A stretch of DNA of 64,000 nucleotides from contig JAZARR010000236.1 in the NCBI GenBank assembly GCA_037389465.1, forward strand, positions 1,023,676-1,087,675. Direction: 5' to 3'. Positions 43,001 to 55,000 of the stretch are shown one piece after another. Position 1 is the stretch's first letter. Each line of letters starts with the position of its first letter. The stretch comes from Baylisascaris procyonis. Its lineage: Eukaryota > Nematoda > Chromadorea > Rhabditida > Ascarididae. The notes below the pieces were generated by a model. The model was not told where the DNA came from. It was given only the letters and a program-made list of their open reading frames with translations, and did not search any database. A program made the position numbers and the translations under genes.

Positions 43001-46000
43001 CCTAAGCCTAAGCCTAAGCCTAAGCCTAAGCCTAAGCCTAAGCCTAAGCCAAGCCTAAGCCTAAGCCTAAGCCTAAGCCTAAGCCTAAGCCTAAGCCTAA
43101 GCCTAAGCCAAGCCTAAGCCTAAGCCTAAGCCTTAAGCCTAAGCCTAAGCCTAAGCCTAAGCCTAAGCCTAAGCCTAAGCCTAAGCCTAAGCCTAAGCCT
43201 AAGCCTAAGCCTAAGCCTAAGCCTAAGCCTAAGCCTAAGCCTAAGCCTAAGCCTAAGCCTAAGCCTAAGCCTAAGCCTAAGCCTAAGCCTAAGCCTAAGC
43301 CTAAGCCTAAGCCTAAGCCTAAGCCAAGCTTAAGCCTAAGCCTAAGCCTAAGCCTAAGCCTAAGCCTAAGCCTAAGCCTAAGCCTAAGCCTAAGCCTAAG
43401 CCTAAGCCTAAGCCTAAGCCTAAGCCTAAGCCTAAGCCTAAGCCTAAGCCTAAGCCTAAGCCTAAGCCTAAGCCTAAGCCTAAGCCTAAGCCTAAGCCTA
43501 AGTAAGCCTGAGCCTAAGCCTAAGCCTAAGCCTAAGCCTAAGATTAAGCCCAAGCGCAAGCCTAAGCCTAAGCCTAAGCCTAAGCCTAAGCCTAAGCCTA
43601 AGCCTGAGCCTAAGCCTAAGCTTAAGCCTAAGCCTAAGCTTAAGTTTAAGCCTAAGCCTAAGCCTAAGCCTAAGATTAAGCCTAAGCCTAAGCTAAAGCC
43701 TAAGCCTAAGATCAAGCCTAAGCGCAAGCCTAAGCCTAAGCCTAAGCCTAAGCCTAAGCCTAAGCCTAAGCCTAAGCCTAAGCCTAAGCCTAAGCCTAAG
43801 CCTAAGCCTAAGCCTAAGCCTAAGCCTAAGCCTAAGCCTAAGCCTAAGCCTAAGCCTAAGCCTAAGCCTAAGTTCAAGCCTAACCCTAAGCCTAAGCCTA
43901 AGCCTAAGCTTAAGCCTAAGCTCAAGCCTAAGCGCAAGCCTAAGCCTAAGCCTAAGCATTAAGCATAAGCCCAAGCCTAAGCCTAAGCCTAAGCTGCCTA
44001 AGCCTAAGCCTAAGCTGCCTAAGCCTAAGCCTAAGCTGCCTAAGCTGCCTAAGCCGCCTAAGCCTAAGCCTAAGCCTAAGCCTAAGCCTAAGCCTAAGCC
44101 TAAGCCTAAGCCTAAGCCTAAGCCTAAGCCTAAGCCTAAGCCTAAGCCTAAGCCTAAGCCTAAGCCTAAGCCTAAGCCTAAGCCTAAGCCTAAGCCTAAG
44201 CCTAAGCCTAAGCCTAAGCCTAAGCCTAAGCCTAAGCCAAGCCTAAGCCTAAGCCTAAGCCTAAGCCTAAGCCTAAGCCTAAGCCTAAGCCTAAGCCTAA
44301 GCCTAAGCCTAAGCCTAAGCCTAAGCCTAAGCCTAAGCCTAAGCCTAAGCCTAAGCCTAAGCCTAAGCCTAAGCCTAAGCCTAAGCCTAAGCCTAAGCCT
44401 AAGCCTAAGCCTAAGCCTAAGCCTAAGCCTAAGCCTAAGCCTAAGCCTAAGCCTAAGCCAAGCCTAAGCCAAGCCTAAGCCTAAGCCTAAGCCTAAGCCT
44501 AAGCCTAAGCCTAAGCCTGAGCCTAAGCCTAAGCCTAAGCCTAAGCCTAAGCCTAAGTTTAAGCCTAAGCCTAAGCCTAAGCATAAGCCTAAGCCTAAGC
44601 CTAAGCATTAAGCCTAGGCCAAAGCCTAAGCCTAAGCCTAAGCATAGGTTTAAGCCTAAGCCCAAGCCTAAGCCTAAGCCTAAGTATAGGTTTAAGCCTA
44701 AGCCTAATACTAAGCCTAAGCCTAAGCCTAAGCCTAAGCCTAAGCCTAAGCCTAAGCCTAACCCCAAACCTAAGCCTAAGCCTAAGCCTAAGCCTAAGCC
44801 TAAGCCTAAGCTCAAGCCCAAGCGCAAGCCTAAGCCTAAGCCTAAGCCTAAGCCTAAGCCTAAGCCTAAGCCTAAGCCTAAGCCTAAGCCTAAGCCTAAG
44901 CCTAAGCCTAAGCCTAAGCCTAAGCTCAAGCCTAAGCCTAAGCCTAAGCCTAAGCCTAAGCCTAAGCCTTAAGCCTAAGCCTAAGCCTAAGCCTAAGCCA
45001 AGCCTAAGCCAAGCCTAAGCCTAAGCCTAAGCCTAAGCCTAAGCCTAAGCCTAAGCCTAAGCCTAAGCCTAAGCCTAAGCCTAAGCCTAAGCCTAAGCCT
45101 AAGCCTAAGCCTAAGCCTAAGCCTAAGCCTAAGCCTAAGCCTAAGCATTAAGCCTAAGCCTAAGCCTAAGCCTAAGCCTAAGCCTAAGCTTAAGCCTAAG
45201 CCTAAGCCTAAGCCTAAGCCTAAGTATAGGTTTAAGCCTAAGCCTAATACTAAGCCTAAGCCTAAGCCTAAGCCTAAGCCTAAGCCTAAGCCTAAGCTTA
45301 AGCCCAAGCCTAAGCCTAAGCCTAAGCCTAAGCCTAAGCCTAAGCCTAAGCTCAAGCCTAAGCCTAAGCCTAAGCCTAAGCCTAAGCCTAAGCCTAAGCC
45401 TAAGCCTAAGCCTAAGCCTAAGCCTAAGCCTAAGCCTAAGCCTAAGCCTAAGCTTAAGCCTAAGCTCAAGCCTAAGCCAAGCCTAAGCCTAAGCCTAAGC
45501 CTAAGCATTAAGCATAAGCCTAAGCCTAAGCCTAAGCCTAAGCCTAAGCCTAAGCCTAAGCCTAAGCCTAAGCCTAAGCCTAAGCCTAAGCCTAAGCCTA
45601 AGCTGCCTAAGCCTAAGCCTAAGCTGCCTAAGCTGCCTAAGCCTAAGCCTAAGCCTAAGCCTAAGCCTAAGCCTAAGCCTAAGCCTAAGCCTAAGCCTAA
45701 GCCTAAGCCTAAGCCTAAGCCTAAGCCTAAGCCTAAGCCTAAGCCTAAGCCTAAGCCTAAGCCTAAGCCTAAGCCTAAGCTGCCTAAGCTGCCTAAGCCT
45801 AAGCCTAAGCCTAAGCCTAAGCCTAAGCCTAAGCCTAAGCCTAAGCCTAAGCCTAAGCCTAAGCCTAAGCCTAAGCCTAAGCCTAAGCCTAAGCCTAAGC
45901 CTAAGCCTAAGCCTAAGCCTAAGCCTAAGCCTAAGCCTAAGCCTAAGCCTAAGCCTAAGCCTAAGCCTAAGCCTAAGCCTAAGCTTAAGCCAAAGTTCAA

Positions 46001-49000
46001 GCCTAAGCCTAAGCCTAAGCCTAAGCCTAAGCCTAAGCCTAAGCCAAGCCTAAGCCTAAGCCTAAGCCTAAGCCTAAGCCTTAAGCCTAAGCCTAAGCCT
46101 AAGCCTAAGCCTAAGCTGCCTAAGCCTAAGCCTAAGCTGCCTAAGCCGCCTAAGCCTAAGCCTAAGCCTAAGCCTAAGCCTAAGCCTAAGCCTAAGCCTA
46201 AGCCTAAGCCTAAGCCTAAGCCTAAGCCCAAGCCTAAGCCTAAGCCTAAGCCTAAGCCTAAGCCTAAGCCTAAGAGCAAGCTTAAGCCTAAGCGTAAGCC
46301 TAAGCCTAAGCCTAAGCCTAAGCATTAAGCCTAAGCCTAAGCCTAAGCCTAAGCCTAAGCCTAAGCCTAAGCCAAAGCCTAAGCCTAAGCCTAAGCCTAA
46401 GCCTAAGCCTAAGCCTAAGCCTAAGCCTAAGCCTAGGCCTAAGCCTAAGCCTAAGCCTAAGCCTAAGCCTAAGCCTAAGCCTAAGCCTAAGATCAAGCCC
46501 AAGCCAAGCCTAAGCCTAAGCCTAAGCCTAAGCCTAAGCCTAAGCCTAAGCCTAAGCCTAAGCCTAAGCCTAAGCTTAAGCCTAAGCCTAAGCCTAAGCC
46601 TAAGCCTAAGATTAAGCCTAAGCCTAAGCATTAAGCCTAAGCCTAAGCCTAAGCCTAAGCCTAAGCCTAGCCTAAGCCTAAGCCTAAGCCTAAGCCTAAG
46701 CCTAAGCCTAAGCCTAAGCCTAAGCCTAAGCCTAAGCCTAAGCCTAAGCCTAAGCCTAAGCCTAATCTTGACCCCAAACCTAAGTTTAAGCCTAAGCCTA
46801 AGCCTAAGCCTAAGCCTAAGCTCAAGCCTAAGCGCAAGCCTAAGCCTAAGCCTAAGCCTAAGCCTAAGCCTAAGCAAGCCTAAGCCTAAGCCTAAGCCTA
46901 AGCCTAAGCCTAAGCCTAAGCTTAAGCCTAAGCCTAAGCCTAAGCCAAGCCTAAGCCTAAGCCTAAGCCTAAGCCTAAGCCTAAGCCTAAGCCTAAGCCT
47001 AAGCCTAAGCCTAAGCCTAAGCCTAAGCCTAAGCCTAAGCCTAAGCCTAAGCTGCCTAAGCCTAAGCCTAAGCTGCCTAAGCTGCCTAAGCCTAAGCCTA
47101 AGCCTAAGCCTAAGCCTAAGCCTAAGCCTAAGCCTAAGCCTAAGCCTAAGCCTAAGCCTAAGCCTAAGCCTAAGCCTAAGCCTAAGCCTAAGCCTAAGCC
47201 TAAGCCTAAGCTGCCTAAGCCTAAGCCTAAGCCTGCCTAAGCTGCCTAAGCCTAAGCCTAAGCCTAAGCCTAAGCCTAAGCCTAAGCCTAAGCTTAAGCC
47301 TAAGCCTAAGCCTAAGCCTAAGCCTAAGCCTAAGCCTAAGCCTAAGCCTAAGCCTAAGCCTAAGCCTAAGCCTAAGCCTAAGCCTAAGCCTAAGCATTAA
47401 GCCTAAGCCTAAGCCTAAGCCTAAGCCTAAGCCTAAGCTTAAGCCTAAGTTCAAGCCTAAGCCTAAGCCTAAGCCTAAGCCTAAGCCTAAGCCTAAGCTC
47501 AAGCCTAAGCCTAAGCCTAAGCCTAAGCCTAAGCCTTAAGCCTAAGCCCAAGCCTAAGCCTAAGCCTAAGCTGCCTAAGCCTAAGCCTAAGCTGCCTAAG
47601 CCGCCTAAGCCTAAGCCTAAGCCTAAGCCTAAGCCTAAGCCTAAGCCTAAGCCTAAGCCTAAGCCTAAGCCTAAGCCTAAGCCTAAGCCTAAGCCTAAGC
47701 CTAAGCCTAAGCCTAAGCCTAAGCCTAAGCCTAAGCCTAAGCCTAAGCCTAAGCCTAAGCCTAAGCCTAAGCCTAAGCCTAAGCCTAAGCCTAAGCCTAA
47801 GCCTAAGCCTAAGCCTAAGCCTAAGCCTAAGCCTAAGCCTAAGCCTAAGCCTAAGCCTAAGCCTAAGAGCAAGCTTAAGCCTAAGCCTAAGCCTAAGCCT
47901 AAGCCTAAGCCTAAGCCTTAAGCCTAAGCCTAAGCCTAAGCCTAAGCCTAAGCCTAAGCCTAAGCCTAAGCCTAAGCCTAAGCCTAAGCCTAAGCCTAAG
48001 CCTAAGCCTAAGCCTAAGCCTAAGCCTAAGCCTAAGCCTAAGCCTAAGCCTAAGCCTAAGCCTAAGCCTAAGCCTAAGCCTAAGCCTAAGCCAAGCCTAA
48101 GCGCAAGCCTAAGCCTAAGCCTAAGCCTAAGCCTAAGCCTAAGCCTAAGCCTAAGCCTAAGCCTAAGCCTAAGCCTAAGCCTAAGCCTAAGCCTAAGCCT
48201 AAGCCTAAGCCTAAGCCTAAGCCTAAGCATAAGATTAAGCCTAAGCCTAAGCCTAAGCCTAAGCCTAAGCCTAAGCCTAAGCCTAAGCCTAAGCCTAAGC
48301 CTAAGCCTAAGCCTAAGCCTAAGCCTAAGCCTAAGCCTAAGCCTAAGCCTAAGCCTAAGCCTAAGCCTAAGCCTAAGCCTAAGCCTAAGCCTAAGCCTAA
48401 GCCTAAGCCTAAGCCTAAGCCTAAGCCAAGCCTAACCCTAAGCCTAAGCCTAAGCCTAAGCTTAAGCCTAAGCCAAGCCTAAGCGCAAGCCTAAGCCTAA
48501 GCCTAAGCCTTAAGCCTAAGCCTAAGCCTAAGCCTAAGCCTAAGCTGCCTAAGCCTAAGCCTAAGCTAAGCCTAAGCCTAAGCCTAAGCTGCCTAAGCCT
48601 AAGCCTAAGCCTAAGCCTAAGCCTAAGCCTAAGCCTAAGCCTAAGCCTAAGCCTAAGCCTAAGCCTAAGCCTAAGCCTAAGCCTAAGCCTAAGCCTAAGC
48701 CTAAGCCTAAGCTGCCTAAGCCTAAGCCTAAGCCTAAGCCTAAGCCTAAGCCTAAGCCTAAGCCTAAGCCTAAGCCTAAGCCTAAGCCTAAGCCTAAGCC
48801 TAAGCCTAAGCCTAAGCCTAAGCCTAAGCCTAAGCCTAAGCCTAAGCCTAAGCCTAAGCCTAAGCCTAAGCCTAAGCCTAAGCCTAAGCCTAAGCCTAAG
48901 CCTAAGCCTAAGCCTAAGCCTAAGCTTAAGCCTAAGCCTAAGCCTAAGCCTAAGCCTAAGCCTAACCTGCCTAAGCCTAAGCCTAAGCCTAAGCCTAAGC

Positions 49001-52000
49001 CTAAGCCTAAGCCTAAGCTTAAGCCTAAGCCTAAGCCTAAGCCTAAGCCTAAGCCTAAGCCTAAGCCTAAGCCTAAGCCTAAGCCTAAGCCTAAGCCTAA
49101 GCCTAAGCCTAAGCCTAAGCCTAAGCCTAAGCCTAAGCCTAAGCCTAAGCCTAAGCCTAAGCCTAAGCCTAAGCCTAAGCCTAAGCCTAAGCCTAAGCCT
49201 AAGCCTAAGCCTAAGCCTAAGCCTAAGCCTAAGCCTAAGCCTAAGCCTAAGCCTAAGCCTAAGCCTAAGCCTAAGCCTAAGCCTAAGCCTAAGCCTAAGC
49301 CTAAGCCTAAGCCTAAGCCTAAGCCTAAGCCTAAGCCTAAGCCTAAGCCTAAGCCTAAGCCTAAGCCTAAGCCTAAGCCTAAGCCTAAGCCTAAGCCTAA
49401 GCCAAGCCTAAGCCTAAGCCTAAGCCTAAGCCTAAGCCTAAGCCTAAGCCTAAGCCTAAGCCTAAGCCTAAGCCTAAGCCTAAGCCTAAGCCTAAGCCTA
49501 AGCCTAAGCCTAAGCCTAAGCCTAAGCCTAAGCCTAAGCCTAAGCCTAAGCCTAAGCCTAAGCCTAAGCCTAAGCCTAAGCCTAAGCCTAAGCCTAAGCC
49601 TAAGCCTAAGCCTAAGCCTAAGCCTAAGCCTAAGCCTAAGCCTAAGCCTAAGCCTAAGCCTAAGCCTAAGCCTAAGCCTAAGCCTAAGCCTAAGCCTAAG
49701 CCTGCCTAAGCCTAAGCCTAAGCTAAGCCTAAGCCGCCTAAGCCTAAGCCTAAGCCTAAGCCTAAGCCTAAGCCTAAGCCTAAGCCTAAGCCTAAGCCTA
49801 AGCCTAAGCCTAAGCCTAAGCCTAAGCCTAAGCCTAAGCCTAAGCCTAAGCCTAAGCCTAAGCCTAAGCCTAAGCCTAAGCCTAAGCCTAAGCCTAAGCC
49901 TAAGCCTAAGCCTAAGCCTAAGCCTAAGCCTAAGCCTAAGCCTAAGCCTAAGCCTAAGCCTAAGCCTAAGCCTAAGCCTAAGCCTAAGCCTAAGCCTAAG
50001 CCTAAGCCTAAGCCTAAGCCTAAGCCTAAGCCTAAGCCTAAGCCTAAGCCTAAGCCTAAGCCTAAGCCTAAGCCTAAGCCTAAGCCTAAGCCTAAGCCTA
50101 AGCCTAAGCCTAAGCCTAAGCCTAAGCCTAAGCCTAAGCCTAAGCCTAAGCCTAAGCCTAAGCCTAAGCCTAAGCCTAAGCCTAAGCCTAAGCCTAAGCC
50201 TAAGCCTAAGCCTAAGCCTAAGCCTAAGCCTAAGCTAAGCCTAAGCCTAAGCCTAAGCCTTAAGCCTAAGCCTAAGCCTAAGCCTAAGCCTAAGCCTAAG
50301 CCTAAGCCTAAGCCTAAGCCTAAGCCTAAGCCTAAGCCTAAGCCTAAGCCTAAGCCTTAAGCCTAAGCCTAAGCCTAAGCCTAAGCCTAAGCCTAAGCCT
50401 AAGCCTAAGCCCAAGCCTAAGCCTAAGCCTAAGCCTAAGCCTAAGCCTAAGCCTAAGCCTAAGCCTAAGCCTAAGCCTAAGCCTAAGCCTAAGCCTAAGC
50501 CTAAGCCTAAGCCTAAGCCTAAGCCTAAGCCTAAGCCTAAGCCTAAGCCTAAGCCTAAGCCTAAGCCTAAGCCTAAGCCTAAGCCTAAGCCTAAGCCTAA
50601 GCCTAAGCCTAAGCCTAAGCCTAAGCCAAGCCTAAGCCTAAGCCTAAGCCTAAGCCTAAGCCTAAGCTTAAGCCTAAGCCCAAGCCTAAGCCTAAGCCTA
50701 AGCCTAAGCCTAAGCCTAAGCCTAAGCCTAAGCCTAAGCCTAAGCCTAAGCCTAAGCCTAAGCCTAAGCCTTAAGCCTAAGCCTAAGCCTAAGCCTAAGC
50801 CTAAGCCTAAGCCTAAGCCTAAGCCTAAGCCTAAGCCTAAGCCTAAGCCTAAGCCTAAGCCTAAGCTGCCTAAGCTGCCTAAGCCTAAGCCTAAGCCTAA
50901 GCCTAAGCCTAAGCCTAAGCCTAAGCCTAAGCCTAAGCCTAAGCCTAAGCCTAAGCCTAAGCCTAAGCCTAAGCCTAAGCCTAAGCCTAAGCCTAAGCCT
51001 AAGCCTAAGCCTAAGCCTAAGCCTAAGCCTAAGCCTAAGCCTAAGCCTAAGCCTAAGCCTAAGCCTAAGCCTAAGCCTAAGCCTAAGCCTAAGCCTAAGC
51101 TTAAGCCTAAGTTCAAGCCTAAGCCTAAGCCTAAGCCTAAGCCTAAGCTTAAGCCTAAGCTCAAGCCTAAGCGCAAGCCTAAGCCTAAGCCTAAGCCTTA
51201 AGCCTAAGCCTAAGCCTAAGCCTAAGCCTAAGCCTAAGCCTAAGCCTAAGCTGCCTAAGCCTAAGCCTAAGCTGCCTAAGCCGCCTAAGCCTAAGCCTAA
51301 GCCTAAGCCTAAGCCTAAGCCTAAGCCTAAGCCTAAGCCTAAGCCTAAGCCTAAGCCTAAGCCTAAGCCTAAGCCTAAGCCTAAGCCTAAGCTGCCTAAG
51401 CCTAAGCCTAAGCCTAAGCCTAAGCCTAAGCCTAAGCCTAAGCCTAAGCCTAAGCCTAAGCCTAAGCCTAAGCCTAAGCCTAAGCCAAAGCCTAAGCCTA
51501 AGCCTAAGCCTAAGCCTAAGCCTAAGCCTAAGCCTAAGCCTAAGCCTAAGCCTAAGCCTAAGCCTAAGCATAAGCCTAAGCCTAAGCCTAAGCCTAAGCC
51601 TAAGCTTAAGCCTAAGCCTAAGCCTAAGCCTAAGCCTAAGCCTAAGCTCCTAAGCCTAAGCCTAAGCCTAAGCCTAAGCCTAAGCCTAAGCCTAAGCTTA
51701 AGCCTAAGCCTAAGCCTAAGCCTAAGCCTAAGCCTAAGCCTAAAATAAGCCTAAGCCTAAGCCTAAGCCTTAAGCCTAAGCCTAAGCCTAAGCCTAAGCC
51801 TAAGCCTAAGCCTAAGCCTAAGCCTAAGCCTAAGCCTAAGCCTAAGCCTAAGCCTAAGCATTAAGCTGAGCCTAAGCCTAAGCCTAAGCCTAAGCCTAAG
51901 CTTAAGCCTAAGCCTAAGCCTAAGCCTAAGCCTAAGCCTAGGTTTAAGCCTAAGCCTCTGCCTAAGCCTAAGCCTAAGCCTAAGCCTAAGCCTAAGCCTA

Positions 52001-55000
52001 AGCCTAAGCCTAAGCCTAAGCCTAAACCTAAGATTAAGCCTAAGCCTAAGCTAAAGCCTAAGCCTAAGATCAAGCCCAAGCCTAAGCCTAAGCCTAAGCC
52101 TAAGCCTAAGCCTAAGCCTAAGCCTAAGCCTAAGCCTAAGCCTAAGCCTAAGCCTAAGCCTAAGCCTAAGCCTAAGCCTAAGCCTAAGCCTAAGCCTAAG
52201 CCTAAGCCTAAGCCTAAGCCTAAGCCTAAGTTCAAGCCTAAGCCTAAGCCTAAGCCTAAGCCTAAGCCTAAGCCTAAGCTCAAGCCTAAGCCAAGCCTAA
52301 GCCTAAGCCTAAGCATTAAGCATAAGCCCAAGCCTAAGCCTAAGCCTAAGCCTGCCTAAGCCTAAGCCTAAGCTGCCTAAGCCTAAGCCTAAGCTGCCTA
52401 AGCCGCCTAAGCCTAAGCCTAAGCCTAAGCCTAAGCCTAAGCCTAAGCCTAAGCCTAAGCCTAAGCCTAAGCCTAAGCCTAAGCCTAAGCCTAAGCCTAA
52501 GCCTAAGCCTAAGCCTAAGCCTAAGCCTAAGCTGCCTAAGCCTAAGCCTAAGCCTAAGCCTAAGCCTAAGCCTAAGCCTAAGCCTAAGCCTAAGCCTAAG
52601 CCTAAGCCTAAGCCTAAGCCTAAGCCTAAGCCTAAGCCTAAGCCTAAGCCTAAGCCTAAGCCTAAGCCTAAGCCTAAGCCTAAGCCTAAGCCTAAGCCTA
52701 AGCCTAAGCCTAAGCCTAAGCCTAAGCCTAAGCCTAAGCCTAAGCTTAAGCCTAAGCCTAAGCCTAAGCCTAAGCCTAAGCCTAAGCTGCCTAAGCCTAA
52801 GCCTAAGCCTAAGCCTAAGCATAAGCCTAAGCCTAAGCCTAAGCCTAAGCCTAAGCCTAAGCCTAAGCCTAAGCCTAAGAATAAAATAAGCCTAAGCCTA
52901 AGCCTAAGCATTAAGCCTAAGCCTAAGCCTAATCCTAAGCCTAAGTTAAGTTTCAGCCTAAGCCTAAGCCAAGCCTAAGCCTAAGCCTAAGCCTAAGCCT
53001 AAGCATTAAGATGAGGCCAAAGCCTAAGCCTAAGCCTAAGTATAGGTTTAAGCCTAAGCCTAAGCCTAAGCCTAAGCCTAAGTATAGGTTTAAGCCTAAG
53101 CCTAATACTAAGCCTAAGCCTAAGCCTAAGCCTAAGCCTAAGCCTAAGCCTAAGCCTAAGCCTAAGCCTAAACATAAGATTGAGCCTAAGCCTAAGCTAA
53201 AGCCTAAGCCTAAGCCTAAGCCTAAGCCTAAGCCTAAGCTCAAGCCTAAGCGCAAGCCTAAGCCTAAGCCTAAGCCTAAGCCTAAGCCTAAGCCTAAGCC
53301 TAAGCCCAAGCCTAAGCCTTAAGCCGAGGCCAAAGCCTAAGCCTAAGCCTAAGCCTAAGCCTAAGCCTAAGCCCAAGCCTAAGCCTAAGCCTAAGTATAG
53401 GTTTAAGCCTAAGCCTAATACTAAGCCTGAGCCTAAGCCTAAGCCTAAGCCTAAGCCTAAGCCTAAGCCTGACCCCAAACCTAAGTTTAAGCCTAAGCCT
53501 AAGCCTAAGCCTAAGCCTAAGCTCAAGCCCAAGCGCAAGCCTAAGCCTAAGCCTAAGCCTAAGCCTAAGCCTAAGCTTAAGCCTAAGCTCAAGCCTAAGC
53601 GCAAGCCTAAGCCTAAGCCTAAGCCTAAGCATTAAGCATAAGCCTAAGCCTAAGCCTAAGCCTAAGCCTAAGCCTAAGCCTAAGCCTAAGCCTAAGCCTA
53701 AGCCTAAGCCTAAGCCTAAGCCTAAGCCTAAGCTGCCTAAGCCTAAGCCTAAGCTGCCTAAGCTGCCTAAGCCTAAGCCTAAGCCTAAGCCTAAGCCTAA
53801 GTGTAAGCTTAAGCCTAAGCCTAAGCCTAAGCCTAAGCCTAAGCCTAAGCCTAAGCCTAAGCCTAAGCCTAAGCCTAAGCCTAAGCCTAAGCCTAAGCCT
53901 AAGCCTAAGCCTAAGCATTAAGCCTAAGCCTAAGCCTAAGCCTAAGCCAAAGCCTAAGCTTAAGCCTAAGTTCAAGCCTAACCTAAGCCTAAGCCTAAGC
54001 CTAAGCTTAAGCCTAAGCCAAGCCTAAGCGCAAGCCTAAGCCTAAGCCTAAGCATTAAGCATAAGCCCAAGCCTAAGCCTAAGCCTAAGCTGCCTAAGCC
54101 TAAGCCTAAGCTGCCTAAGCCTAAGCCTAAGCTGCCTAAGCCTAAGCCTAAGCTGCCTAAGCCGCCTAAGCCTAAGCCTAAGCCTAAGCCTAAGCCTAAG
54201 CCTAAGCCTAAGCCTAAGCCTAAGCCTAAGTCTAAGCCTAAGCCTAAGCCTAAGCCTAAGCCTAAGCCTAAGCCTAAGCCTAAGCCTAAGCCTAAGCCTA
54301 AGCCTAAGCCTAAGCCTAAGCCTAAGCCTAAGCCTAAGCCTAAGCCTAAGCCCAAGCCTAAGCCTAAGCCTAAGCCTAAGCCTAAGCCTAAGCCTAAGCC
54401 TAAGCCCAAGCCTAAGCCTAAGCCTAAGCCTAAGCCTAAGCCTAACCTAAGAGCAAGCCTAAGCCTAAGCCTAAGCCTAAGCCTAAGCCTAAGCCTAAGC
54501 ATTAAGCCTAAGCCTAAGCCTAAGCCTAAGCCTAAGCTTGAGCCTAAGCCTAAGCTAAAGCCTAAGCCTAAGCCTAAGCCTAAGCCTAAGCCTAAGCTCA
54601 AGCCTAAGCCAAGCCTAAGCCTAAGCCTAAGCCTAAGCCTAAGCCTAAGCCTAAGCCTAAGCCTAAGCCTAAGCCTTAAGCCTAAGCCTAAGCCTAAGCC
54701 TAAGCCTAAGCTTAAGCCTAAGTTAAGCCTAAGCCCAAGCCTAAGCCTAAGCCTAAGCCTAAGCTTAAGCCTAAGCCTAAGCCTAAGCCTAAGCCTAAGC
54801 CTAAGCCTAAGCCTAAGCCTAAGCCTAAGCCTAAGCTCAAGCCTAAGCGCAAGCCTAAGCCTAAGCCTAAGCCCAAGCCTAAGCCTAAGCCCAAGCCTAA
54901 GCCTAAGCCTAAGCCTAAGCCTAAGCCTAAGCCTAAGCTCAAGCCTAAGCGCAAGCCTAAGCCTAAGCCTAAGCCTAAGCATTAGCTTAAGCCTAAGCCT